Shown: positions 1 to 7,780 of the stretch, piece by piece
Layout of the letters: every line of letters starts with the position of its first letter
Position numbering within the stretch: the stretch's first letter is position 1
DNA from: an uncultured bacterium
GTDB lineage: Bacteria; Bacteroidota; Bacteroidia; Bacteroidales; Marinifilaceae
Reading direction: 5' to 3'
Assembly (NCBI GenBank): GCA_905215395.1
Contig: CAJMQA010000053.1
Location: forward strand, 1-15,003
Length of the DNA stretch: 15,003 nucleotides
Made by a program: the position numbers and the translations under genes
Notes under the pieces: generated by a model
Told to the model about the DNA's origin: nothing
Database searches by the model: none
Seen by the model: the letters and a program-made list of their open reading frames with translations, nothing else

Positions 1-1
1 G

Positions 2-2968
2 GGGGGAGTGGTACTATCCTGCGATTTGAATGATTCACTGCGTTTCCTCAGTGCACGCGGAAAAGTACGGATAAACGAACTGGCTGCATTCGGTCTTCAT
101 CTGAAAGGACAGAAGGAGAATCTGGAAACGGCTTTTGAGTTGGTGCATGCCGGACAACAGGTGAAAAGTTTTACAAATCTGACTTTAAACGATTTGCAAT
201 ATACCAGTGATTCCAGTTCGTTTGCCATTCCGGATATCAGTATTGAGGATTACCGGTATCTGACCCATAATAAAACCACTCTGAAATCGGATGTTCTGGA
301 TTTTTCTATTGAAGGGAATTATCGGGAGATACGCCCTTTGCCTTTTGTATACAGGTTGTTACAGAATTATCTGCCAGCATATTCTGCACACAAGACTTCT
401 GTAACTATAAGAAAAGAACAGCCGGAAAAATTTGATTTCAGGTATGCTGTAAAAATAAAGGATGCTGACCGGGTTTTGAAAGTTTTATATCCGGCTTTGC
501 GTATTGCTCCCGGAAGTTTTATATCCTCTGAGTATGACTCTGATACTGAGCAGTTATCCTTATCCTTGCTGACAGATACGCTTCAGTTTCAGAACGTATA
601 TCTGCTTGATTCCAGAGTGAACCTGACGGGAGATGCCAGACGGCTGAAGGTGAGATATATGGCTGATAAGATTATTTATGGAAATGATTATCAATTGTAT
701 AACGTCAGAAATGATTTGAGTTTGGCGGAAAATCATATGGATAATCGTTTAAGTTGGTGTAATTGGGAGGAAAAAACTTATAGTGGCGAATTGGCTGCCA
801 GTGTGATTTTTACTCCCCGGGAGAAAGGGGAATACATGACAGAAATCCGGATCCGGCCGGGTATGATAATGATGGCTGACAGTGTCTGGAAGGTGAATGA
901 AGCTACTGTCTTCATTACAGGAAAGGAAGTAAATGTGAAAGATTTCTCTATTCATAGAGGAAAGGAATGCCTGACCGTAGATGGCTATTTGTCTGAGGAT
1001 CCGGAACAGAAATTGTTCATTAATCTATCGGATTTCAACCTGTCGAATTTCAGCCGGATTGTGTTGAAACCCCGGCCTTCATTTTTCGGTATGGCGACAG
1101 GGGCTCTGACGGTCCAGGATTTTTACAGGGATTTTTTGTTGATTTCAGATTTTAATATCAGACATTGGGGGATAAACCGGGATACTCTGGGATCGTTGCA
1201 TCTGCGGTCTTATTGGGATGCAGAGAATAGAAGCCTGATTGTCGGAGCAGAGAACAGCATAGATGATAAAATACCTCTGTTGGTTTACGGTTATTATACA
1301 CCGGAAACGGATACGATTGATGTGAATCTGAGACTTGAGAAAGTGGGATTGGAGCGTTTAGGTATCTATGCTTCGGAGTATGTCACTGAAACCCAAGGAA
1401 GTTTGTCGGGCAATGTGCGGGTTGCCGGAGCTACTAAGAAACCGGACATTTCGGGTTACCTTTATTTAGATTCTGTTGGCATGAAAATCAATGCGCTGAA
1501 TACCAATTTCTTTATCCATGATAGTATATTCATTCACCGGAATTGTTTGAAATTTAACGATTTTTTATTGCGGGACATCCATAATCATAAAGCTGTTGTA
1601 AACGGGGAATATCAGGTATGGGACAGTAAGTACAGATTGAATGCCCGTTTTGATAATTTTCTGGTATTAAATACTGGTTTTGTTGATAATGAAATGTTTT
1701 ACGGTCAAGTAAATCTGAGTGGGTTGGCTGATCTGGATAATCAGAATGGACTGATGAATGTGACAGTAAATGCACGTACAGAAAATGATTCCCGTTTATA
1801 TATCCCTTTGTCGGCGGGGCTGACGGAGCAGGCGAGCAATTTTTTACACTTTGTGGGGCAACCTGAAAACCGCAGGGTACAGTCTGCTTATACCAATTCA
1901 AATATCAATTTGAATGCCAATCTGGAAGTTAACGATAAGTTGAATGTGCAAGTGATTTTTGACCCGACTGTAGGAGATATCCTGAGAACTACCGGAAGTG
2001 GGGATATAAAGGTCGCTTTTGACAAAGACGGTAGTCTGAGTATGTTCGGAGAGTATAAAATCAGTCGGGGAGACTATCTTTTTACTTTGAGTAATCTGGT
2101 CAATAAAAAGTTTGTACTGACTCCCGGGGGAACTATTTCCTGGGGTGGTTCTCCCTATGAGGCTATGTTGAATATCAATGCGGTATACAATTTGAAGACT
2201 ACCATAAATGAGTTGTTACCGGTAGAGAAACTTCCTTCTGACGATACGGGGTCGGATGAAAAAGTATCTTCGGAAGCCGGCCGCAAAGTTCCCGTGGAGT
2301 GTATTTTGAACCTGAGTGATAACCTGAATAATCCCGTGGTGAAGTTTGATATTAATTTCCCGACTCTGGAAACCCAGAGTAAAGGTTATATACAAAGTTT
2401 ATTTTCGAGTCAGGATGAAATTAATAAACAAATGTTTTCTTTGTTGGTGCTCAACCGGTTTTATCGGACAGATGATTCCGGTGATTACGGAAATCAGGCA
2501 CAGACGGCCGGGGTGACTACTGTAACTGAAATGATGTCCAATCAGTTGTCCAGGTGGTTATCCCAGATCAGTAATAACGTGGATATCGGTTTGGCATACA
2601 GGGTACGCGACCTGGACCGGGAGATGACTACGGATGAGATTGAGGTGGCGCTTTCCACACAATTGCTGAATGACCGGGTAACTATATCTGCCAATGGCAA
2701 TATGGATGTTGGCGGAAATAAAAATACGACCGGGGAGGATGGAAGGAAAACCAATATTGCCGGAGATTTTGATATTGATGTGAAGCTGAACCGGCAAGGG
2801 ACTCTGAAAATGAAAGCATACTCGCATACCGATGAAAAATTGCTGTATAATAATACGGAAACTATTCAAGGGGTTGGTGTCTCTTATCAGGAATCTTTTG
2901 ATACATTCAGGGAGTTACTGAAGAAATATTTCAGTTTTTTACGTAGGAAAAAGTACAAAATAAATTGA
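2..2968 (+). CDS. tamB: TamB-family translocation/assembly module protein, 5' end missing
   Basis: About 988 codons are visible, and the frame is open back to the window edge, so the N-terminus (normally an inner-membrane anchor and the start of a long beta-rich shaft) is missing. Family members in this phylum are usually well over 1,300 residues. The visible part is repetitive beta-strand-like sequence with short hydrophobic alternations. It ends in the conserved TamB (DUF490) C-terminal domain. The most recognisable stretch is at about 2010-2220, with GDYLFTLSNLVNKKF, the glycine-rich TPGGTISWGG and a following NINAVYNL segment, as in Bacteroidota homologues. TamB proteins span the periplasm; in Proteobacteria TamB works with the Omp85 protein TamA and is linked to outer-membrane protein insertion and phospholipid transport. 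No TamA gene is in the window. The stop is TGA, and the next gene starts 61 bases downstream from its own promoter. Confidence 0.88.
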   Translation, partial: GGVVLSCDLNDSLRFLSARGKVRINELAAFGLHLKGQKENLETAFELVHAGQQVKSFTNLTLNDLQYTSDSSSFAIPDISIEDYRYLTHNKTTLKSDVLDFSIEGNYREIRPLPFVYRLLQNYLPAYSAHKTSVTIRKEQPEKFDFRYAVKIKDADRVLKVLYPALRIAPGSFISSEYDSDTEQLSLSLLTDTLQFQNVYLLDSRVNLTGDARRLKVRYMADKIIYGNDYQLYNVRNDLSLAENHMDNRLSWCNWEEKTYSGELAASVIFTPREKGEYMTEIRIRPGMIMMADSVWKVNEATVFITGKEVNVKDFSIHRGKECLTVDGYLSEDPEQKLFINLSDFNLSNFSRIVLKPRPSFFGMATGALTVQDFYRDFLLISDFNIRHWGINRDTLGSLHLRSYWDAENRSLIVGAENSIDDKIPLLVYGYYTPETDTIDVNLRLEKVGLERLGIYASEYVTETQGSLSGNVRVAGATKKPDISGYLYLDSVGMKINALNTNFFIHDSIFIHRNCLKFNDFLLRDIHNHKAVVNGEYQVWDSKYRLNARFDNFLVLNTGFVDNEMFYGQVNLSGLADLDNQNGLMNVTVNARTENDSRLYIPLSAGLTEQASNFLHFVGQPENRRVQSAYTNSNINLNANLEVNDKLNVQVIFDPTVGDILRTTGSGDIKVAFDKDGSLSMFGEYKISRGDYLFTLSNLVNKKFVLTPGGTISWGGSPYEAMLNINAVYNLKTTINELLPVEKLPSDDTGSDEKVSSEAGRKVPVECILNLSDNLNNPVVKFDINFPTLETQSKGYIQSLFSSQDEINKQMFSLLVLNRFYRTDDSGDYGNQAQTAGVTTVTEMMSNQLSRWLSQISNNVDIGLAYRVRDLDREMTTDEIEVALSTQLLNDRVTISANGNMDVGGNKNTTGEDGRKTNIAGDFDIDVKLNRQGTLKMKAYSHTDEKLLYNNTETIQGVGVSYQESFDTFRELLKKYFSFLRRKKYKIN

Positions 2969-2998
2969 TTCAGGCGTAGGGGTTTGGGGAGTTATTGT

Positions 2999-3006
2999 TA
3001 TATTTG
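2999..3006 (+). promoter_or_regulatory. Bacteroidota-type -7 promoter element upstream of pdxA
   Basis: TATATTTG is an exact match to TAnnTTTG. It lies 31 bases after the tamB-like stop and 23 bases before the ATG at 3030. No clear -33 TTTG is present at the usual 19-21 base spacing. The site overlaps a possible GTG start at 3006, so that GTG would lie upstream of the transcript; this favours the ATG at 3030. Confidence 0.65.
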
Positions 3007-3029
3007 TGAATTACAAAGAGAATCTGATT

Positions 3030-4124
3030 ATGGAGAATAGATTAATAGTAGGATTAACACAAGGAGATGTCAATGGTATTGGTTACGAGCTGCTTATAAA
3101 AATAATGGCAGAAAATAAAATTTGTGAGATATGTACGCCAGTACTTTTTGGTTCTTCAAAAGTTGCCGCTTATCACCGTAAGGCTCTGAATGTTGAGAAT
3201 TTCAGTTTAAATAGCATACAAAAGCCTCAGGATGCCAATGCGAAACGTTGCAATATCATCAATTGTGTGGATGATGCCATTAAAGTGGACCTTGGACAGG
3301 AAACTCCGGAATCGGATGAGGCTGCTATGATTGCGTTGAATACAGGACTGGATGCTCTGGACCATAAGGAGATTGATGTATTGGTGGGTGGGCCGCAGGG
3401 ATGTAATTCTTTTAAACCCTCTGCCGGATGTCCTGCTTTTTTTGCAGCAAAATATGAAGCCCGGAATGTAATGCCGTTATTGGTGGGCGAAAAGATGAAA
3501 ATGGGTTTTGTGACCAATCATTTGCCCTTGAAGGAGGTTGCCGAAAACATTACCTTCAATAATGTGTATTATAAGCTGAAGTTGCTTGATAATTGCATGA
3601 AGAAAGATTTTACCATCCGGAAACCCCGGATTGCTGTTTTGGGTTTGAATCCTCATACCGGAGAAGATTGTATGTATGGGGAGGAAGAGAAAAACATTAT
3701 CATTCCGGCGATGGAAAAAGCCCGGGAGAATGGTATTATGGCTTTGGGACCTTATGCTCCGGATAGCCTTTTTTCAGGTATTGAATTTGAGAAGTTCGAT
3801 GTCATCCTGGCCATGTATCATGATCAGGGGATGGTGGCTTTTAAAGCTATAGAAGGAAATGAAGGAGCGGTTTTACTGGCTGGATTGCCGATAGTATATA
3901 CCTCGACAGTGCACGGTATGGCTTACGATATAGCCGGGCAAGGTGTTGCTGATGAAACAGGAATGAGAAAAGCCATTTATCTGGCTATAGATGTATTTAA
4001 CAACCGGAGGGAAAATGCAGAATTAGCTGCTAATCCTTTGCGGCATTACGATATTGCTTCCAACAGTAATGAGGGGGATCTGAATGTGGAACAGATTGCC
4101 GGAGTGCAGGAAGAGGCCGAATAA
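3030..4124 (+). CDS. pdxA: 4-hydroxythreonine-4-phosphate dehydrogenase PdxA
   Basis: The 364-residue product matches PdxA, which oxidises 4-phosphohydroxy-L-threonine with NAD in the DXP-dependent route to pyridoxal 5'-phosphate, in the cytoplasm. All three metal-binding histidines are visible: H164 in TNHLPLKEV, H209 in LGLNPHTGEDC and H264 in AMYHDQGM, with spacings equal to those of the E. coli enzyme (166, 211, 266). The N-terminal GLTQGDVNGIGYE replaces the PAGIGPD-type loop of E. coli and is usual in Bacteroidota. A further conserved segment, HGMAYDIAGQG, begins at residue 295. I chose the ATG at 3030 and not the in-frame GTG at 3006 because a -7 promoter element covers the GTG, and because family similarity starts at MENRLIVGLTQGD. 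No other vitamin B6 gene is nearby. The stop codon runs into the A-run of the terminator. Confidence 0.93.
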   Translation: MENRLIVGLTQGDVNGIGYELLIKIMAENKICEICTPVLFGSSKVAAYHRKALNVENFSLNSIQKPQDANAKRCNIINCVDDAIKVDLGQETPESDEAAMIALNTGLDALDHKEIDVLVGGPQGCNSFKPSAGCPAFFAAKYEARNVMPLLVGEKMKMGFVTNHLPLKEVAENITFNNVYYKLKLLDNCMKKDFTIRKPRIAVLGLNPHTGEDCMYGEEEKNIIIPAMEKARENGIMALGPYAPDSLFSGIEFEKFDVILAMYHDQGMVAFKAIEGNEGAVLLAGLPIVYTSTVHGMAYDIAGQGVADETGMRKAIYLAIDVFNNRRENAELAANPLRHYDIASNSNEGDLNVEQIAGVQEEAE

Positions 4125-4158
4125 AAAAAAGCTCTGGGGTTACCTAGAGCTTTTTTTT
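4123..4158. terminator. Bidirectional intrinsic terminator shared by pdxA and the convergent acyltransferase gene
   Basis: Eight A's (4123-4130) are followed by a 9-base-pair hairpin (AGCTCTGGG pairs with CCTAGAGCT with one G-T pair, loop GTTA, counting the last A and first T of the flanking runs) and then by eight T's (4151-4158). Read on either strand, it is a stem followed by a U-run, so it can end transcripts from both sides. On the minus strand the last codons and the stop of the acyltransferase gene lie inside the structure. Confidence 0.9.
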
Positions 4159-5102
4159 ATTCTATCCAGCAAGCGGGGAATATATGTCGCAATATGCCGC
4201 TTCTTTTTAGCTTCGTAGACATCGGCGATTTTGATGAGTATGGCTGATTCTTCTACTCCTCCGAAGCCCGGATTGATAGCTGTTCCGAACATTTTCATAG
4301 AAGGTGACAAACTCATGTAAGCATTTACCAGAGGCGGAATATTTTCCCCCAATTCCCGGACATAGCGGGATAGAATCCTGTAATCTTCGTCGTAATTACT
4401 GCCGGTGAAAATCTGTTCCATCTGTTTTATATCAATATTTATTTCAAGAGGATGGATCGGTTGTACTAAATTTTCCTTGTCTTTGAAATATTTATTGATA
4501 AAATAAAGAATCATATTCCGGGCCTGGATGTTGAAACTGGTGTACATGGTTACCTTACCGAAAAAATATTCCGTTTCCGGATGTTCAACAGTGAGAGCTC
4601 CCAGGCCATCCCAAAGATTGTCAAGAGCAAACACAGATTTTCTACCCATACGGGTGGATTGATACATCGGATGTACAAATGAACGTCCCAGTTCGATCAT
4701 CCGGGGCAGATAGTTGGTTTTAAAATTTTCAGAGAACCGGAACAGTTCTGTGGTAGCTAGATTGGGTTCGCCTTCGGCATTTTTAGACAAATGGTTGCAA
4801 AGGATATAACGATAACCTCCGATGATCTCTTTTTCTTTGGGATCCCAGACTATCAATTGCTGATAGGGTGTTTCGGGTTCTGTATCGAATTCATCGATAT
4901 CGATCTCTTTTCCGGTACCTCCTCCGGCACTCCGGAATGTCAATTCACGTATGCGGCCGACTTCCCGCATCAGGTTCGGAGAGTTCTGTGCATTAAATGT
5001 ATATATTTCATTTCCGGACTTATTGGTCTTACGCATGAAACGTTCTTCCGTAAGCTCGGCAATAAGTTTCTCCTTTTCAACAGGGTAAATAACAGGTTGC
5101 AT
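4140..5102 (-). CDS. GNAT-fold lipid N-acyltransferase, GlsB/OlsB-like
   Basis: This 320-residue protein matches the hemolysin-like acyltransferase family that includes OlsB (ornithine lipid synthesis) and Bacteroides GlsB, which N-acylates glycine as the first step of glycine lipid synthesis from an acyl carrier protein thioester. Visible family segments are IRELTFR (51-57), the beta-strand GGYRY (95-99), the core ELGRSFVHP (137-145) and FGKVTMYTSF (181-190), followed by a longer C-terminal region. There is no signal peptide or membrane segment, so it should act in the cytoplasm or at the inner membrane face. In Bacteroides, glsB sits next to the O-acyltransferase gene glsA; no glsA-like gene is here, and the neighbours are pdxA (convergent) and a C11 peptidase (divergent). 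The last residues, KKSSR, are encoded by the terminator. The family call is firm, but the amine accepted (glycine, ornithine or other) is inferred. Confidence 0.82.
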   Translation of the reverse strand: MQPVIYPVEKEKLIAELTEERFMRKTNKSGNEIYTFNAQNSPNLMREVGRIRELTFRSAGGGTGKEIDIDEFDTEPETPYQQLIVWDPKEKEIIGGYRYILCNHLSKNAEGEPNLATTELFRFSENFKTNYLPRMIELGRSFVHPMYQSTRMGRKSVFALDNLWDGLGALTVEHPETEYFFGKVTMYTSFNIQARNMILYFINKYFKDKENLVQPIHPLEINIDIKQMEQIFTGSNYDEDYRILSRYVRELGENIPPLVNAYMSLSPSMKMFGTAINPGFGGVEESAILIKIADVYEAKKKRHIATYIPRLLDRIKKSSR

Positions 5103-5139
5103 CTTCTGTAATTGAAAATTTTTAGCTGATTTGATGGGG

Positions 5140-5147
5140 CAAATATA
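5140..5147 (-). promoter_or_regulatory. -7 promoter element for the GlsB-like acyltransferase gene
   Basis: The plus strand reads CAAATATA, so the minus strand carries TATATTTG, an exact TAnnTTTG match. It lies 37 bases upstream of the ATG at 5102. No clear -33 TTTG is seen at 19-21 bases further upstream. Confidence 0.6.
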
Positions 5148-5206
5148 ATGTTTTATCGTAGAAAATGATACCGGAAACTTTCAATTTTTAACTGAAGAAA
5201 TGTGAA

Positions 5207-5239
5207 TTTGATAACTGAACACAATTGAATATTTTTTTG
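5207..5239 (+). promoter_or_regulatory. Probable promoter for the C11 peptidase/MATE/macrodomain unit
   Basis: A -33 type TTTG at 5207-5210 is followed, after 21 bases, by TTTTTTTG (5232-5239), which matches TAnnTTTG at seven of eight positions. The TA dinucleotide instead lies two bases further upstream, at 5230-5231, in front of a run of seven T's. The leader to the ATG at 5269 would be about 20-25 bases and ends in an A-rich stretch with no Shine-Dalgarno site. Confidence 0.45.
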
Positions 5240-5268
5240 TATCTTCACGGGATAAATATAAAAAAGAA

Positions 5269-6444
5269 ATGATGAAAGTATTGTTTGCAAAATATATAGC
5301 TATCGTTTTGATAATCTTTGGGTTCGTTTCTTGTGGAAAAGATGAGCCTGTATTGCCGGAATGGAGTGATCGTACCGTATTGGTTTACATGGCGGCGGAT
5401 AATAACCTGAATAGTGATGCTGCTGCCAATATAAATAAAATGTTGAAAGGGATGGAAGAGGTGAACGGGAGGCTGGTGATTTATATCGATCCTTTGGGAG
5501 ATGTGCCGCGCTTGCTGTCGATTAAAGGAGGGAAGGATTGTGTACTGGATACGGTGGAGACCTATCCGGAAGAAAATTCCGCCTCTGTACAAGTGCTTTC
5601 CAGGGTGATTGAAGATACCCGGAGATTATTTCCGGCTCATTCTTATGGATTGATTTTATGGTCGCATGGACTGGCATGGTTACCTGCAACTTATTCCTTT
5701 CCGGGCGCCTATTCATATTGGTTGGTGAATACAGGAGAAGAAGTTCCCCGGACGAAATATTTTGGAGAGGATGAAACTCCTGTTAACGGCACTCACAGAT
5801 CGTTTATAGATACCAGGGAATTGCATAAGGCTGTTTCCGGTAAATTTTCGTTTATACTTTTTGATGCCTGTTTTATGTCTTCCATTGAGGTTTTGTATGA
5901 ATTGAGGAATAAGACTGATTATTTTATCGCTTCTCCTGCTGAAATTATTGCTGACGGATTTCCTTATGATAAGATCATGACCTTTTTTGGGGGGAATGAA
6001 AATGATCTGAAACAGATTTGCCGGGAGTTTTATAATTACTATGCTTCATATCCCGGAGGAGGGCAATGGCAATCGGCTGCAATAGCTTTGACAAAGGCTT
6101 CAGAGTTAGAGCCTTTGGTGGTAAAGACCCGGGAGATTTTATCCGGCAAAACTGATTTCGGGGAAGCCTGGACCTATCCGGTTAGCCGCCCGGATCTTCC
6201 CCGGGTATTTTTTGATCTGAATGATTACATCCGGAATATGGCGACCGAAGCTCAGTATGCAGGGTTTAAGGCTCAGCTGGAAAAGACCGTTGTATATAAG
6301 GCAGTAACACCTAAATTGTTTGGAAAAGAGGTACCGGCTGATAAATTCAGTGGTTTGTCAACCTATATCCCGTTTCAGAAATGGTCATCTATGAATAGTT
6401 ATTATTATACTTACCAGTGGCCTGAGTATGTATATGGTAAATGA
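5269..6444 (+). CDS. Clostripain-family (C11) cysteine peptidase, lipoprotein
   Basis: This 391-residue protein begins with a hydrophobic signal sequence and a lipobox-like FVSC, giving lipidated Cys22. The next residues, GKDE, resemble the Lys-acidic-acidic signal that sends Bacteroidota lipoproteins to the cell surface, so an outer-membrane, surface-facing location is likely. The peptidase domain follows: VYMAADNNLN (39-48), the first strand motif of the family; LILWSHGLAW with the probable catalytic His133; and FILFDACFMSS with the probable catalytic Cys201. C11 enzymes cut after Arg or Lys and some self-activate. The dyad is intact, so activity is expected, but the target protein is unknown. 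The gene is followed after 13 bases by a MATE gene, which suggests co-transcription. The ATG at 5269 is followed at once by a second ATG; the choice does not affect the signal peptide. Confidence 0.88.
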   Translation: MMKVLFAKYIAIVLIIFGFVSCGKDEPVLPEWSDRTVLVYMAADNNLNSDAAANINKMLKGMEEVNGRLVIYIDPLGDVPRLLSIKGGKDCVLDTVETYPEENSASVQVLSRVIEDTRRLFPAHSYGLILWSHGLAWLPATYSFPGAYSYWLVNTGEEVPRTKYFGEDETPVNGTHRSFIDTRELHKAVSGKFSFILFDACFMSSIEVLYELRNKTDYFIASPAEIIADGFPYDKIMTFFGGNENDLKQICREFYNYYASYPGGGQWQSAAIALTKASELEPLVVKTREILSGKTDFGEAWTYPVSRPDLPRVFFDLNDYIRNMATEAQYAGFKAQLEKTVVYKAVTPKLFGKEVPADKFSGLSTYIPFQKWSSMNSYYYTYQWPEYVYGK

Positions 6445-6457
6445 GTAATGTCTGAAC

Positions 6458-7771
6458 ATGAACCGTCGTATTTTACGTCTTGCGATACCTTCTATTATTT
6501 CTAATATTACCGTCCCCTTATTGGGTTTGGTGGATGTGACCATTGTCGGTCACCTGGGGGCGGCTTCCTATATCGGAGCCATTGCTGTGGGAGGTTTGTT
6601 GTTTAATATTTTATACTGGAATTTCGGTTTTCTGCGCATGGGTACCAGTGGTTTGACTTCCCAAGCCTATGGGCGTAAGGATGCGGATGCTGAGGTAAAA
6701 GTATTGGTACAGGCGGTCAGTGTGGGATTATTTTCAGCATTGGCTATTTTGTTGTTGCAATATCCTGTAGAACGACTGGCTTTTTATTTCCTGGATACCA
6801 GTACAGAGGTGGAACAGTATGCAGTGACCTATTTCCGGGTTTGTGTCTGGGGGGCTCCGGCGGTTCTGGCGATGTATGGGTTTAAGGGTTGGTTTATAGG
6901 TATGCAGAACTCCCGTTTTCCGATGTATATCGCCATTGCTGTAAATATCATCAATATTGTATGCAGCCTCTGTTTTGTCTTTCTGCTCGATATGAAGGTG
7001 GAAGGGGTTGCTCTGGGGACTGTAGTTGCTGAATGGTCCGGTTTAATGATGGCTTTGTTGCTTTGGCTGAGACATTACGGTTATTTAAAATCCCGCATAA
7101 CCTTGCGGGATAGTCTGCATTTCTCAGCTATGCGCCGTTTTTTTGCCGTAAACCGGGATATTTTTTTCCGGACAGTCTGTCTGATTGCTGTGACTACATT
7201 TTTTACCTCTACGGGTGCCCGTCAGGGAGATGTTATACTGGCTGTGAATACATTGCTTATGCAGTTGTTTACTCTTTTTTCCTACATCATGGATGGGTTC
7301 GCTTATGCAGCAGAAGCTTTGGCTGGGAGGTATATCGGAGCCTGTAATCTAAAACAACTGAAGCATGCGGTACGGAATCTTTTTGGCTGGGGCGTCGCTT
7401 TGTCCCTGTTGTTTACGCTTTTGTACGGGATCGGTGGCAAGAATTTTCTGGGACTGCTGACTAATGATCGTCAAGTGATAGAGATGGCGGGAAATTATTT
7501 TTATTGGGTTTTGGCAATACCTTTGGTCGGGTTTGGGGCTTTTCTTTGGGATGGAATCCTGATTGGTGCCACGGCAACCCGACAGATGCTCTGGGCTATG
7601 GGAGTGGCTTCCGGAGCTTTTTTTACTATTTATTACACCTTATCGGGAGCTTCTGATAATCATGTGCTCTGGCTGGCTTTTCTGGTCTATCTATTGTTGC
7701 GGGGAGTGATGATGACGGTCTGGGGAAGACAAATATTTACAGAGCGGTATCTGGAAAAAGTGAATCGTTAA
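6458..7771 (+). CDS. MATE-family efflux protein, DinF subgroup
   Basis: The 437-residue, strongly hydrophobic protein has about 12 membrane segments in two homologous halves; the second half starts near residue 230. The first helix carries LLGLVDVTIVGHLG with an acidic residue (Asp26) at the place used for cation coupling in MATE transporters, and a DinF-type WNFGFLRMGTSGLTSQAYG follows. MATE proteins export organic cations and drugs across the inner membrane using H+ or Na+. The substrate cannot be inferred from the sequence. The gene starts 13 bases after the C11 peptidase stop and ends 9 bases before the macrodomain gene, with no promoter in either gap, so it looks like the middle gene of an operon. 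The ATG at 6448 is out of frame and can be ignored. Confidence 0.9.
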   Translation: MNRRILRLAIPSIISNITVPLLGLVDVTIVGHLGAASYIGAIAVGGLLFNILYWNFGFLRMGTSGLTSQAYGRKDADAEVKVLVQAVSVGLFSALAILLLQYPVERLAFYFLDTSTEVEQYAVTYFRVCVWGAPAVLAMYGFKGWFIGMQNSRFPMYIAIAVNIINIVCSLCFVFLLDMKVEGVALGTVVAEWSGLMMALLLWLRHYGYLKSRITLRDSLHFSAMRRFFAVNRDIFFRTVCLIAVTTFFTSTGARQGDVILAVNTLLMQLFTLFSYIMDGFAYAAEALAGRYIGACNLKQLKHAVRNLFGWGVALSLLFTLLYGIGGKNFLGLLTNDRQVIEMAGNYFYWVLAIPLVGFGAFLWDGILIGATATRQMLWAMGVASGAFFTIYYTLSGASDNHVLWLAFLVYLLLRGVMMTVWGRQIFTERYLEKVNR

Positions 7772-7780
7772 ACCGGAAGT

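Noticed and set aside
8..10. GTG as the start of the tamB-like gene
   Set aside because: The frame is open to the window edge, and the protein begins mid-domain with no membrane anchor, so the real start is outside the window.
4791..5111. Plus-strand open frame opposite the acyltransferase gene
   Set aside because: It is the antisense shadow of conserved acyltransferase segments and shows no recognisable domain.
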